64,000 nucleotides of DNA, taken from NCBI GenBank assembly GCA_032249695.1, contig JAVVHE010000016.1, forward strand, positions 6,536-70,535. The letters are read 5' to 3'. Below are positions 1-8,885 of the stretch, piece after piece (the stretch's first letter is position 1; each line of letters opens with the position of its first letter). The notes under the pieces were generated by a model. That model searched no databases. It was not told the origin of the DNA and saw only the letters and a program-made list of their open reading frames with translations. The stretch is from JAVVHE01 sp032249695. GTDB lineage: Bacteria; Pseudomonadota; Alphaproteobacteria; Sphingomonadales; Sphingomonadaceae. The position numbers and the translations under genes were made by a program.

Positions 1-1006
1 CGTTCAGGTTGATCTTCGGGTAGAGGTCGGCGACTGCGACGCCGATGTCGGCGGTCGCCGCCGCAAGCCGGCGCTCGGCCGCGCGGATGTCCGGGCGTCG
101 GCGCAGCAGGTCCGAAGGCAGGCCGGCGGGGACGATCGGCGGCGCGGAGAGCTGAACACCGCCGGGTGGAGGCTCGTCGAACGTGCCGGTCAGCTCCTCG
201 GGCGTGCCGCCGACGAGGATGCCGAGCGCGTGGATCTGCGCCTTGGCCTGCGAGACGATAGGATCGATCGTGCCCTTGGCGGCAGCGATCTGCGTGCGCT
301 GGCGGTCGGCATCGACCGCTGGGATCAGGCCGTTCCTCGCCTGGGCTTCGAGCAGTTGCAGCGTCTCCTGCTCGCGCCGCAGCTCTGCGTTGGCGATGGC
401 GAGGCGCCGCTGCAGCAGCCGGAGCTGGAGGTAGCCAGTCGCGATCTCCGACGCGATCGTGACGCCGGTGTCGCGGCGGCTCCATTCGGCCTGCTCGACT
501 CGCGCGCGCGCCGCCTGCACGCCGCGGGTGGCTCCGCCGAAGATGTCGATCTGCCAGCTCGCCGTCGGCCCGACAGTCCAGGTGGTGAAGCCCGTGCCCG
601 GAAGCCCGATGCCCTCGCCGGGTGTGACGCCCGTGCCGCCTCCCGCGCCGCCGCCGAAATTGCGTGCGATCGCGGCGAAGCCGCCGTTCTTGCTCAATTC
701 GGTGCGGTTGACGCTGCCGCCAATGTCGGCGCTGGGGAACAGCGCAGCGCGGCTCTGCGCCACCTCATAGCGCGCCTGCCGCACCCGGCTGGCTGCCGCG
801 CGAAGATCGAGATTCTGCGCCAGTCCGCGCTCAACAAGGCCAGTCAGCACCGGATCGTTGAACGACCGCCACCATTGGCCGAGATCGCCGGGCTCGCCCG
901 CGACCTGCGGCTCGGCGAAACGCTGCGGCGCGATCAACTTGGGCGCCTGGTAGTTCGGGCCGACGGTGCAGCCCGCGAGCAACAGAAAAGGCAGGATCTT
1001 GCGCAT
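1..1006 (-). CDS. NodT-family outer-membrane efflux lipoprotein (3' part beyond the window)
   Basis: This is the outer-membrane channel of a tripartite efflux pump. The ATG is at 1006-1004 and the frame stays open to base 1, so only the first ~335 of an expected ~470-490 residues are visible. The N-terminus MRKILPFLLLAGC is a lipoprotein signal with its lipobox Cys at residue 13, followed by the TVGPNYQAP stretch typical of NodT/OprM proteins. Near the visible end, DLLRRRPDIRAAERRLAAA is the hallmark of the second TolC-like repeat. The ATG shares its A with the TGA of the upstream MFS gene (TGATG), so the two are translationally coupled. Family assignment is firm; the exported substrate is unknown. 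Confidence 0.9.
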   Translation of the reverse strand, partial: MRKILPFLLLAGCTVGPNYQAPKLIAPQRFAEPQVAGEPGDLGQWWRSFNDPVLTGLVERGLAQNLDLRAAASRVRQARYEVAQSRAALFPSADIGGSVNRTELSKNGGFAAIARNFGGGAGGGTGVTPGEGIGLPGTGFTTWTVGPTASWQIDIFGGATRGVQAARARVEQAEWSRRDTGVTIASEIATGYLQLRLLQRRLAIANAELRREQETLQLLEAQARNGLIPAVDADRQRTQIAAAKGTIDPIVSQAKAQIHALGILVGGTPEELTGTFDEPPPGGVQLSAPPIVPAGLPSDLLRRRPDIRAAERRLAAATADIGVAVADLYPKINLN

Positions 1007-2601
1007 CAATGGGCCGCCGGGCGCCCCTTCGATGGGCGCAGCAGGAGGGAGAAGGGTGCGACGATCAGCACGAAGAGCATCAGGTTGCGAAACACGTCGA
1101 CGAAGGCGAGCGTCGCGGCCTGCGTCTGGATCTGGCTGAACAGCACGCCCACGGCACTGCTTGTGTCGCTGCCCGCCTGCCGCAAGGCGTCACCGATGCG
1201 GTCGATCGTCGACGCATAGTTAGGGTCGAGCGCCTGCGCCCGGTTGACGAGCATCGACTGATGGACCTGCTGCTGCTGCGCCAGCGTCGACTGCGCGTAG
1301 GCGATGCCGAACGTGCCGCCCAGATTGCGGAACACGTTCAAGAGCGCCGACGCCTGGTTCGTATCCTGCGGCTTCAGCCCGACATAGGCCGCGCCGGTGA
1401 TCGTGACGAACAGGAACGGCAGTCCGACCGCCTGGAACAGTCGCGCGGTCGAAGCGTCGCCGAAGCTGATCGTGGAATTGATCCGCCCCAGATCCCAAAG
1501 CGCGAAGGCTTCGATCAGCAGCGCGCCGAAGATCACGAAGCGCGCGGGGATCTTCGAGGAAGCGAGCCCCGCAAGCGGCATCATCAGCACGCTCACCATG
1601 CCGCCGATCGTCAGCGCACGGCCTGCGTCGGTGGCGGTGTAGCCCAGCACCTGTTGCAGGAATTGCGGGATCAGCTGCGTCGTCCCGAACAGGATGATGC
1701 CAAGCACCATCATCACGAACACCGCGATCGCAAAGTTGCGCCGCCCTAGAAGACGGACGTTGACGATCGGGTTCTTGCGGCTGAGCTCCCATAACACGAA
1801 GAGCACCAGGCTGACCGCCGAGATGATCGCGAAACTGACGATGAAGCTCGATTGGAACCAGTCCTCGCGCTCGCCGCGGTCGAGCGTGATCTCGAGGCAG
1901 CCGAGGCCGGCGGCGACCAGCAGGAAGCCGATCCAGTCGACCTTGATGCCGCTGGCCCTGCGCGCCTTCTGGTCGCGGATCAGCGCGGGCGGTTCGGCCA
2001 TCAGTGCGCCGACAAGGAACAGCGACAGGATTCCGACCGGCACGTTGATGAGGAAGATCCAGTGCCAGCTGGCGTTGTCGGTGATATAGCCGCCGAGCGT
2101 CGGGCCGATGGTCGGCGCGGTCACCACGACAAGGCCATAGGCAGCAAACGCCGCACCGCGCTTCGAAGGCGGGAAGGTGTCGGCAAGGATCGACTGCTCC
2201 GACGCTGCGAGCCCGCCACCGCCGATGCCCTGGAACACGCGCGCGATGATCAGCACGACAAGGTTCGGCGCCAGCCCGCACAACAGCGAGCTGGCCGTGA
2301 ACAGCGCCACCGACGCCATGTAATAGCGCTTGCGCCCGAAGGTGTCGGCCAGCCAGCCGCTGATCGGCACGATGACCGCGTTCGCGACGAGATAGCTCGT
2401 CAGGATCCACGTCGCCTGATCGGGCGTGACCGAAAGGCTGCCCGAGATGTGGATGAGGCTGACATTCGCGATCGCGGTGTCCAGCACCTCCATGAAGGTC
2501 GCCAGGCTGATGACGATGACGATCAGCCACGGGTTTCGATGCCCCGCCGCCGAGCGGTCGGGAGTCCAGCCTGCGTCGGCCGGGTTGGCCGCGGTCGCCA
2601 T
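1006..2601 (-). CDS. DHA2-family MFS drug transporter (EmrB/QacA type)
   Basis: This is the inner-membrane proton-driven pump of the operon. The protein has 531 residues, the usual size for the 14-helix DHA2 family. The first helix follows HRNPWLIVIVISLATFMEVL and carries the motif C-like LDTAIANVSL; the loop motif A is visible as GWLADTFGRKRYY and is followed by a RVFQGIGGGG segment. The ATG at 2601-2599 was chosen because it overlaps the TGA of the HlyD gene by one base and because the longer frame upstream has no membrane-protein character. Middle gene of an adaptor-pump-channel operon. Substrates are probably lipophilic drugs or acids by analogy with EmrB, but this is inference. Confidence 0.93.
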   Translation of the reverse strand: MATAANPADAGWTPDRSAAGHRNPWLIVIVISLATFMEVLDTAIANVSLIHISGSLSVTPDQATWILTSYLVANAVIVPISGWLADTFGRKRYYMASVALFTASSLLCGLAPNLVVLIIARVFQGIGGGGLAASEQSILADTFPPSKRGAAFAAYGLVVVTAPTIGPTLGGYITDNASWHWIFLINVPVGILSLFLVGALMAEPPALIRDQKARRASGIKVDWIGFLLVAAGLGCLEITLDRGEREDWFQSSFIVSFAIISAVSLVLFVLWELSRKNPIVNVRLLGRRNFAIAVFVMMVLGIILFGTTQLIPQFLQQVLGYTATDAGRALTIGGMVSVLMMPLAGLASSKIPARFVIFGALLIEAFALWDLGRINSTISFGDASTARLFQAVGLPFLFVTITGAAYVGLKPQDTNQASALLNVFRNLGGTFGIAYAQSTLAQQQQVHQSMLVNRAQALDPNYASTIDRIGDALRQAGSDTSSAVGVLFSQIQTQAATLAFVDVFRNLMLFVLIVAPFSLLLRPSKGRPAAH

Positions 2602-3782
2602 CAGTCGCGGACCCTGACCTTCGGCACCACCGACATGCCCGGCCCGATCGGATATTTGAGCGGATCGGGGCTGTCGAATGCGATGCGCACCGGCACGCGC
2701 TGCACCACCTTCACGAAATTGCCCGTCGCGTTCTGCGCCGGCAGCAGCTGGAACGCCTGGCCGGCCCCACGCTGGAAGCTTTCGATGTGGCCCCTGAACA
2801 GCACGTTCGGGATCGCGTCGACCTTGATGTCGACGGGCTGACCGACGCGCATCCCGGCTAGCTGCGTTTCTTTGAAGTTCGCCGTTACCCACATGTGATC
2901 GGGCACGATCGCCATCAGCTGGCTCTGCGGCGTGACGTAGGAGCCGACGTTCACGTTGCGGTTGGCGACCACGCCCGCGATCGGCGCGACGATCCGACCA
3001 TAGTTTTGCGTGATCTGGGCGGTGTCTACGCGCGACTGCGCGGCCTCGACCTTGGCCTGCGCGGCCTTGATCGCCGCCTCGGCGCTCGCCAGCTGGCGCA
3101 CTGTCGCGCCGATATTCGCGCCAGCGTTGCGAACGCTCGCGCGCGCGGCGGCTTCCTGCGCCAGCGCGACATTGAGCTCGGCGCGCGCCGCGTCGATCGT
3201 CGTCTGCGCCACCGCGCTCGGCTGCTCGCGCTGCAGCTGCAGATAGCGGGCGAGGTCGCGGCGCGCTCTTTCTACCTGCGCGCCGGGCACGCCGACGTTC
3301 GCGCTCTGCTGGCCGCGCGTCGCCTCCGCGGCCGCGATGTTCGCGCGAACCTGCTCGCGCTCAGCTTCGGCCTGCGCCAGCTGGCCGCGAGCCTCGGCCA
3401 GCTGCGCCTCGGCGTTCTGCAGGCTGGCGTTGAGCTCGGCCGGGTCGATGACGGCGAGCAGGTCGCCGGGTTTCACGTGCTGATTGTCCTGCGCGGGCAC
3501 CGCGGTCAGGCGGCCGCTGGTCTGCGGCGAAACGCGGACGATGTGCGCGTCGACATAGGCGTCGTCGGTCGATTCGAAGCGCCGCGCGTCCTGCCAGTAG
3601 AGGAAGCCGCCGATGAGCGCGGCGATCAGCGCCGCCAACCCGATCCAGAAGATCGGGCGGCTGGTGAGCGGCCTGCGCGGCTTCTCGCGGCCCGGCCCAT
3701 CATCGTCGAGCACGGGGAGCGCGATCGGCGGCCGCTTGCGGGCCTCGGCATCGAGTTCGGTCGGCGGGGTTGTGCTCTGCAC
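2601..3782 (-). CDS. HlyD/EmrA-family periplasmic adaptor subunit
   Basis: This is the membrane-fusion protein linking the MFS pump to the NodT channel. It has 393 residues with a GTG start at 3782; a purine-rich GAAGGA lies about 11 bases upstream. A cytoplasmic tail with basic and proline residues is followed by one membrane helix at about residues 45-66 (IFWIGLAALIAALIGGFLYW). Then come the barrel-sandwich half RFESTDDAYVDAHIVRVSP, a long alanine/glutamine-rich coiled-coil hairpin (about 110-240), and the closing half IVAPIAGVVANRNVNVGSYV. First gene of the operon. No regulator gene is adjacent; an imperfect inverted repeat at 3814-3840 could be an operator but is weak. Confidence 0.92.
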   Translation of the reverse strand: MQSTTPPTELDAEARKRPPIALPVLDDDGPGREKPRRPLTSRPIFWIGLAALIAALIGGFLYWQDARRFESTDDAYVDAHIVRVSPQTSGRLTAVPAQDNQHVKPGDLLAVIDPAELNASLQNAEAQLAEARGQLAQAEAEREQVRANIAAAEATRGQQSANVGVPGAQVERARRDLARYLQLQREQPSAVAQTTIDAARAELNVALAQEAAARASVRNAGANIGATVRQLASAEAAIKAAQAKVEAAQSRVDTAQITQNYGRIVAPIAGVVANRNVNVGSYVTPQSQLMAIVPDHMWVTANFKETQLAGMRVGQPVDIKVDAIPNVLFRGHIESFQRGAGQAFQLLPAQNATGNFVKVVQRVPVRIAFDSPDPLKYPIGPGMSVVPKVRVRD

Positions 3783-3920
3783 GGACGATCCGGTCCTTCG
3801 TTGCTGCAGCGCCGCAACAACCGGGCGAACCGTTGGTTGCTGCGCGCCCGGCGGGTGAACGGCAATTAATCAACCTGGCCGGTATGGGAAATCGCCCGGC
3901 CTTTCAAGCGTCCTGTTGGC

Positions 3921-3949
3921 TTGACCGCCTGCCTGACGCCCCATATTCC
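3921..3949 (+). promoter_or_regulatory. candidate sigma-70-type promoter of tRNA-His
   Basis: TTGACC at 3921-3926 and TATTCC at 3944-3949 are separated by exactly 17 bases, and the -10 ends 17 bases before the tRNA 5' end. The -35 is a good match; the -10 is weak but in the expected place. Inferred only from sequence and position. Confidence 0.45.
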
Positions 3950-3966
3950 CTCATAACCTGTCGCGC

Positions 3967-4044
3967 GGCGGTCGTAGCTCAATTGGTTAGAGCACCGGTT
4001 TGTGGTACCGGGGGTTGCGGGTTCAATTCCCGTCGATCGCCCCA
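3967..4044 (+). tRNA. tRNA-His (anticodon GTG)
   Basis: A full cloverleaf can be drawn: acceptor 3968-3974 with 4034-4040 (one G-T pair), T8 A9, D-stem GCTC/GAGC, anticodon stem CCGGT/ACCGG around the loop TTGTGGT with anticodon GTG at 4002-4004, T-stem GCGGG/CCCGT with the TTCAATT loop, and an encoded CCA at 4042-4044. G3967 sits at position -1 opposite C4041 (position 73), the canonical bacterial His identity pair. The gene lies alone between the efflux operon and lptD. Confidence 0.97.
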
Positions 4045-4169
4045 GCGCGCTGACTCCCGGCGCCGCACCGAGTCGTCACCTCCATCCGTGCGACAAGCGG
4101 GCCATCCGGGGTCGCCGTCAGAGGACCTTGACGTCGGTTCGGGTAGCACAGCGCGGTCCGACGTAACCT

Positions 4170-6578
4170 TTACCGGCCCAAGTTCTTGAACGTGATACGG
4201 AATTGGAAGCTGTCGCCGGCTTTCACTGCGATGTCGTTCACATAGTCGCGCCGCCACGTCAGCGCGAGCGCGAAACATTCATCCTCATAGGCCACGCCGA
4301 ACCGGTGCCGGATCGGCTGGAAGCCGTTAAACTGGGCAAGGGGGTCTTCAGACTTGGACGTCAGATCAAGGATCGCTGCGCCGAACACCGACCAATAGCG
4401 GCGGAATTGCAGGCGGGCGGTTGCGCGCAGCTCCTCGCGGTCGCGCAGGTCTTCGATGAGGATATTGCGGTTGAGCCGGATATAGGCGAGCTGAACAAAG
4501 CTGCGATTGGTGCCAAGTGTCAGGTCGACATCGGTTTTCCTGAGCGCCAGGTTCGCCTGGTCGAAGCGGAACCGGTAAGTGAGATCGACGAAACGGCCAT
4601 AGCGCACCGCCACGCGCCCGACGATGTCCGAGAACTTGTTGGTAAGCCCGGTGCCGAGCGGGAACAGATCGGGCCGGTCGTTCAGCCGGTAGCTCTGCGC
4701 GGCCTCGGCCATCAGGCGCAGGCGCGGCACCTCCAACGTGTAGTTGAGCCCGTAGGTGACGCGCGTGCCGCCCTCCCACCGGTCATAGCCGGGGAAGCGG
4801 TTCAGGCTGAAGATGTTCGTGTCGTCGAGATCGATCGCACGCGCATCCTCGTTCGGTATGACGGAGTTCGTGACATACGGGCTGGAGACGAGCTGGACAC
4901 GCGGCGTGATCGTCTGCACGCCGCTGAGCGCCGGGCCGAAGAACGGCCATGCCACGTCGACCGCGGCGAGCGGGATGACGCGGCCGTGCCAGCCGTTTTC
5001 CCCGGCATAGATCGACAAGTCGGGCCGCTCGGTCTCGCTGGCATGATAGGCGTCGGCGCGGACCTGGCCGGTCAGGGTGATGCGCTGGCCCCAAACGGTC
5101 GTGAAGATCTGGCTGGTGCGGACCTGCCCCAGCGCGCGCTGGTTGTCCTCACCCGTCGTCCGCGTGATCGCCTGGGTGTTCCCCAGCACATCGAGCGTGA
5201 AGCCGAGCGGCTTCCAATCGGGCGTCCAGCGATAGGTGACGAGCGGGATCGCAATCGGCGTCAGCCCGCCCCTGTCGGTTGGGCGCAGCCCCTGGAACGC
5301 CCAGCCCTCCACCGAGAAATAGCTGTTGGTCTCGAAGCGTTCGATGCGTGCGACGCTGCGCAGCACGTCTTCCTGGCTGATGTCATAGCGGCGCAGGAAC
5401 GTGTCGTCGGACGTGCCGCGGAAGCTGAACGTGGCGCGCCAGCTGGGCGAGAGTTGGAATTGGCCGTTCGCGTAGACATAGCCGCGCAGGATGTCGCCCG
5501 TGCCCTCAATCTCGTTTCCCTGACGATCAAGCGTGAAGGCGCGCGCAAGCGTGCCGATGCCGCCGATCTGGAACGGGCCCAGACTCGTCAGCTTGCGGTA
5601 GTCTGCCTCAAGCGCAGGGTTTGCGGCGGCGTAGATGCGCGGCGAGATCGTCACGTCCTGATCGGGGCCAAGCGGGATGTAGTATGGGGTGATGAGGGTG
5701 AAGCCCTGCGCGCGCGCGATGCGGAGGTCGGGCGTCAGGAAGCCGGGTGAATTGGCCGTGGTCTTATCGGGATTGCTGAAGCGCGGCAGATAGAGGACCG
5801 GCACGCCCGCGATCTCAAGCCACGCACTCTCATAGAAAACACGGTTTCTGCCCGGATTGTGGACGATCCGCAGCGCCTTGATCTGCCAGACGGGCGTGGT
5901 CTTAAGGCCGCAGCCATCCTCGACGGCGCAAGGGCTGTAGACCCCGCGGTTGAGCGTCGAGACGCCGTCGACGCGCCGACCCGATTGCGCAGCAAGCCGC
6001 CCGCCGCTTTCCAAGACAAGCAGCATGTTGTCCATCGCCGCGTTCTTCAGCGTGTCGTCGATCTTGGCGTTGTCGCCGAACGCCTGGTTGCCCTGCGGAT
6101 CGACGACGACGACGTTGCCCGTCGCGGTGAACTCGCCCGTCTTGCGGTTCCAGATCGCCTTGTCGGCGCGCAGCCGGTAGGCGTCGCGCTGCACCACAAC
6201 CGCGCCGGTCGCGGTGACGATATCGCCGCGGTCATCGTAGCTGAGCGTGTCCGATTGGAAATCGATGATGTCGCCGGGCTTGACGATCTCCTGCTCGCCC
6301 TGGCCCTCTTGCGGCGGCGGGGTCGACGACGCGGGCGTTGCGTCGTCGGCGGGCTGCACGCGCGCCTGCGGCCCGGCCTGCGCCCACGCGGCCGTGCCCA
6401 CGCAGCCGGCCAGCGCGGAAAGGATCAGCAGGTGGGGCGTGCGGGGCAAGGCGGCGGGTCTGCTGGGTCCGTGGCGGCGCGGGTGGTCGCGCGCAGGCTT
6501 AGAGGGCGGGCGGCGGGCGAGGCAAGCGGCCACGCGTTGGCAGGGCGTCGGCGCGCGCTTAAGGCGGGGCGAACCCAA
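4170..6578 (-). CDS. lptD: LPS-assembly outer-membrane protein LptD
   Basis: LptD is the outer-membrane beta-barrel that, with LptE, inserts lipopolysaccharide into the outer leaflet. The OstA/LptA-like N-terminal domain is visible (DFQSDTLSYDDRGDIVTATG, then YRLRADKAIWNRKTGEFTATGN), followed by the LptD barrel region (YESAWLEIAGVPVLYLPRFS, SPGFLTPDLRIARAQGF) and an aromatic-rich end. Up to 802 residues. The start is uncertain: the longest frame opens with TTG at 6578, but a TTG at 6449 would give a cleaner signal peptide (LPRTPHLLILSALAGCVGTA, cut near AWA-QA). It is divergent from pepA, a common sphingomonad arrangement, but surA, which often follows lptD, is absent here. Confidence 0.93.
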   Translation of the reverse strand: MGSPRLKRAPTPCQRVAACLARRPPSKPARDHPRRHGPSRPAALPRTPHLLILSALAGCVGTAAWAQAGPQARVQPADDATPASSTPPPQEGQGEQEIVKPGDIIDFQSDTLSYDDRGDIVTATGAVVVQRDAYRLRADKAIWNRKTGEFTATGNVVVVDPQGNQAFGDNAKIDDTLKNAAMDNMLLVLESGGRLAAQSGRRVDGVSTLNRGVYSPCAVEDGCGLKTTPVWQIKALRIVHNPGRNRVFYESAWLEIAGVPVLYLPRFSNPDKTTANSPGFLTPDLRIARAQGFTLITPYYIPLGPDQDVTISPRIYAAANPALEADYRKLTSLGPFQIGGIGTLARAFTLDRQGNEIEGTGDILRGYVYANGQFQLSPSWRATFSFRGTSDDTFLRRYDISQEDVLRSVARIERFETNSYFSVEGWAFQGLRPTDRGGLTPIAIPLVTYRWTPDWKPLGFTLDVLGNTQAITRTTGEDNQRALGQVRTSQIFTTVWGQRITLTGQVRADAYHASETERPDLSIYAGENGWHGRVIPLAAVDVAWPFFGPALSGVQTITPRVQLVSSPYVTNSVIPNEDARAIDLDDTNIFSLNRFPGYDRWEGGTRVTYGLNYTLEVPRLRLMAEAAQSYRLNDRPDLFPLGTGLTNKFSDIVGRVAVRYGRFVDLTYRFRFDQANLALRKTDVDLTLGTNRSFVQLAYIRLNRNILIEDLRDREELRATARLQFRRYWSVFGAAILDLTSKSEDPLAQFNGFQPIRHRFGVAYEDECFALALTWRRDYVNDIAVKAGDSFQFRITFKNLGR

Positions 6579-6610
6579 TCAAATCCGGTAACGAGAAGGA
6601 CGAAGGCCAC

Positions 6611-8074
6611 ATGCGCGTGCAGTTCAACCCCAGCGACTTCCAGGCCGATGCGGTGGCGCTGCTTGCCGGGAAAGACCGGCGGGTGCTGGGGGACGCCCCC
6701 GCCGGGGTGGAGCGGGCGCTGGCCGCTGCGCGCTTCGAGGGCGAGGCCGGCGCGGTTGTCGAGCTGCTTGCGCCGGGCGAGCACGCGCCGGACCGGCTGC
6801 TGATCGTGGGCGCGGGCGATGAGGACAAGCGCGACGCGCATGTTTGGGAGAAGGTTGGCGGCGCGCTTGCGGCAAAGCTGCTGACGAGCGGCGTCAGGCG
6901 CTTGCTGATCGACGTGGGCGCGCTGGGCGACAGCCCCGAGGCCGCCGACGCTGCCGCGCGCATTGCGCTCGGCGCATGGCTGCGCGCCTATCGGTTCGAG
7001 AAATACCAGACCAAACTGCCCGAAAAGAAGCGCGCCTCGCTCAACGAAATCGCAGTCGTGTCACGCGGGCCGGGCGCGGAGCATCGGTTCGAGCCGCTGC
7101 TCGCCATCGCGCGCGGCGTCGCCTTCACGCGCGACCTCGTGACCGAGCCAGGCAACGTCATCTACCCAGAGAGCTTCGTCGAGCGCTGTGAGGTGCTGCG
7201 CGAGATGGGCGTCGAGGTGGACGTGCTTGGGCCCCGCGACATGGAACTGCTCGGCATGGGCGCGCTGCTGGGCGTCGCGCGCGGATCGCGCAAGGAGCCG
7301 CGGCTGCTGGTGCTGAAGTGGGAGAATGGCGGATCGCAGCGGCCCGTGTGCTTCGTCGGCAAGGGCGTGACGTTCGATACCGGCGGCATCTCGATCAAGC
7401 CCGCCGCCGGCATGGAGGACATGAAGTACGACATGGCCGGCGCCGGCGCGGTCGTCGGCGCGATGATGGCGCTTGCGGGACGGCGCGCGAAGGCGAACGT
7501 CATCGGCATTTGCGGGCTGGTGGAGAACATGCCCGATGGCGACGCCCAGCGCCCCGGCGACGTGGTCCGCACGATGAGCGGGCAGACGGTCGAGGTGCTG
7601 AACACCGACGCCGAGGGGCGGCTGGTGCTGTGCGACGCGCTGTGGTTCGCGCAGGAGCGCTTCAAGCCCGAGGTGATCATTGACCTCGCTACGCTGACCG
7701 GAGCGATGGTGATCAGCCTTGGCAACGAATATGCGGGCATGTTCGCCAATGACGACGGGCTGGCGAACGATCTCGGCCTCTCTGGCCTGGCGAGCGGCGA
7801 CAAGCTGTGGCGGATGCCGCTGGGCGATGCCTACGACAAGCTGATCGAAAGCCCGATCGCCGACATGAAGAATATCGGCGGGCGCGAGGCCGGGTCGATC
7901 ACTGCCGCGCAGTTTTTGGGCCGCTTCATCCAGCCGGGCGTGCATTGGGCGCATCTGGACATTGCGGGCATGGCGTGGACGCAGAAAGACCTGCCGACGA
8001 CTCCCAAGGGCGCGACGGGTTACGGCGTGCGGCTGCTGGATCGCTACATCGCGGACCACCGCGAAGGGCGGTGA
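6611..8074 (+). CDS. pepA: leucyl (M17) aminopeptidase
   Basis: This is a cytosolic dinuclear-zinc aminopeptidase that removes N-terminal residues from peptides. It has 487 residues, the normal family size. The catalytic C-terminal domain carries the first metal/Lys motif GKGVTFDTGG (Lys at about 251), the DMAGAGAVVGAM stretch, and the family signature NTDAEGRL at about 331-338. The ATG at 6611 is preceded by GAGAAGGA at a suitable distance. It is divergently transcribed from lptD, with only about 30 bases between them if the longest lptD frame is used. Confidence 0.97.
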   Translation: MRVQFNPSDFQADAVALLAGKDRRVLGDAPAGVERALAAARFEGEAGAVVELLAPGEHAPDRLLIVGAGDEDKRDAHVWEKVGGALAAKLLTSGVRRLLIDVGALGDSPEAADAAARIALGAWLRAYRFEKYQTKLPEKKRASLNEIAVVSRGPGAEHRFEPLLAIARGVAFTRDLVTEPGNVIYPESFVERCEVLREMGVEVDVLGPRDMELLGMGALLGVARGSRKEPRLLVLKWENGGSQRPVCFVGKGVTFDTGGISIKPAAGMEDMKYDMAGAGAVVGAMMALAGRRAKANVIGICGLVENMPDGDAQRPGDVVRTMSGQTVEVLNTDAEGRLVLCDALWFAQERFKPEVIIDLATLTGAMVISLGNEYAGMFANDDGLANDLGLSGLASGDKLWRMPLGDAYDKLIESPIADMKNIGGREAGSITAAQFLGRFIQPGVHWAHLDIAGMAWTQKDLPTTPKGATGYGVRLLDRYIADHREGR

Positions 8075-8103
8075 GCGAAGCTTTCCGTCCGCGATGACCG
8101 GCG

Positions 8104-8277
8104 ATGCTGGAGCACAGGCGCAAGGAGAAGCGCTCGCTTGGCGAGGAGCGCTGGCTGGCGATCGGCCCGGTGCGGCCGCTCAACCAGCCGATTTGCGTTG
8201 CCATATCCACGCGGCGCGGCCCGGATGGCCGCCTGATCAGCTTCCGGAGGGCGAACAGACGTGAGCAGCGACCCTAA
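8104..8277 (+). pseudogene. BrnT-like toxin C-terminal remnant
   Basis: A 57-codon frame between pepA and holC that resembles the C-terminal half of BrnT-family RelE-fold ribonuclease toxins. It has a GEERWLAIGPV strand, then ICVAIST, then the ending RLISFRRANRREQR, which matches the family's conserved RLIS-x-R-x-A-NRRE tail. A TGA lies in frame just upstream (8095-8097), so the N-terminal ~35-40 residues expected of BrnT, with part of the active site, are missing. A second short frame resembling the antitoxin follows immediately. I read this as a decayed toxin-antitoxin locus; the call rests on motif memory only. Confidence 0.5.
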
Positions 8278-8306
8278 CGTCTACGTGACCGAGGAGGTTC
8301 GACCCG

Positions 8307-8438
8307 TTGACCGATGAGGAGATCGCTGGTCAGCGACGCAGCGATCCGCACGTGATTGGCGAACATGCGGATCCGCGCGGTCTGGAAACGCGACGGCGCG
8401 GGCGCGCGGCGGTGCCGGCGCGGGCTGCGGTTCGATAA
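8307..8438 (+). pseudogene. BrnA-like antitoxin N-terminal remnant
   Basis: A 43-codon frame with a TTG start preceded by GAGGAGG at 8291-8297. It opens with MTDEEIAGQRRSDPHVIGEH and continues to ETRRRGR, which resembles the N-terminal toxin-wrapping segment of BrnA antitoxins. The ribbon-helix-helix DNA-binding part that should follow is replaced by a short Ala/Arg-rich tail and a TAA. It lies 29 bases after the BrnT-like fragment, the usual toxin-then-antitoxin order. Probably broken by a frameshift or deletion; a very short functional protein cannot be excluded. Confidence 0.42.
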
Positions 8439-8444
8439 CCCGCC

Positions 8445-8885
8445 GTGCAGGTGCAGTTCTATCAGGTGACGCGCGGCACGGTGGAGGCCGTGCTGCCGCG
8501 GCTGTTGGAGCGGGCGCTGGGGGCGGGTCTGCGGGTGGCGCTGAGGGTGCCGGACGATCTGGAGCGCGCGCGGCTGGACCGGCATCTGTGGGAATACCGG
8601 CCCGACAGCTTCCTGCCGCATGGTGCCGAGGACGGCCCCTCACCCGCCGAGCAGCCGGTGCTGCTGACGCGCGGTGACACGGCTGCGAACGGAGCGGCGA
8701 TGCTCGTCGCGCTGGCGCCCGCACTGCCGCGGGTGGGCTTCAGGCGGGTGGCGCTGGTTTTCGCTGGCGAGGATGCGGCCGGTGCTGCTCGCGCCGAGTG
8801 GAAGGCGCTGAAAGCCGACGGTTTCAGCCCGACCTACTGGTTCCAGGGCGAGCGCGGCTGGGAGGAAAAGCGGCTGAAGGCGTGA
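8445..8885 (+). CDS. holC: DNA polymerase III chi subunit
   Basis: HolC is the clamp-loader accessory subunit that bridges psi and single-strand binding protein at the replication fork. It has 146 residues, typical length. The start VQFYQV, the RVALRVPDDLERARLDRHLWEY block, the PDSFLPHG motif (normally near residue 55-65) and the terminal YWFQGERGWEEKR together identify the family. The start is GTG at 8445, with a second GTG two codons later. It lies in the classical sphingomonad order pepA-holC-ndk. The TA remnant just upstream sits between it and pepA. Confidence 0.93.
   Translation: MQVQFYQVTRGTVEAVLPRLLERALGAGLRVALRVPDDLERARLDRHLWEYRPDSFLPHGAEDGPSPAEQPVLLTRGDTAANGAAMLVALAPALPRVGFRRVALVFAGEDAAGAARAEWKALKADGFSPTYWFQGERGWEEKRLKA

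Noticed and set aside
3814..3840. Imperfect GCAAC...GTTGC inverted repeat upstream of the efflux operon
   Set aside because: Inner positions do not pair and no TetR/MarR gene is adjacent, so it is too weak to call an operator.
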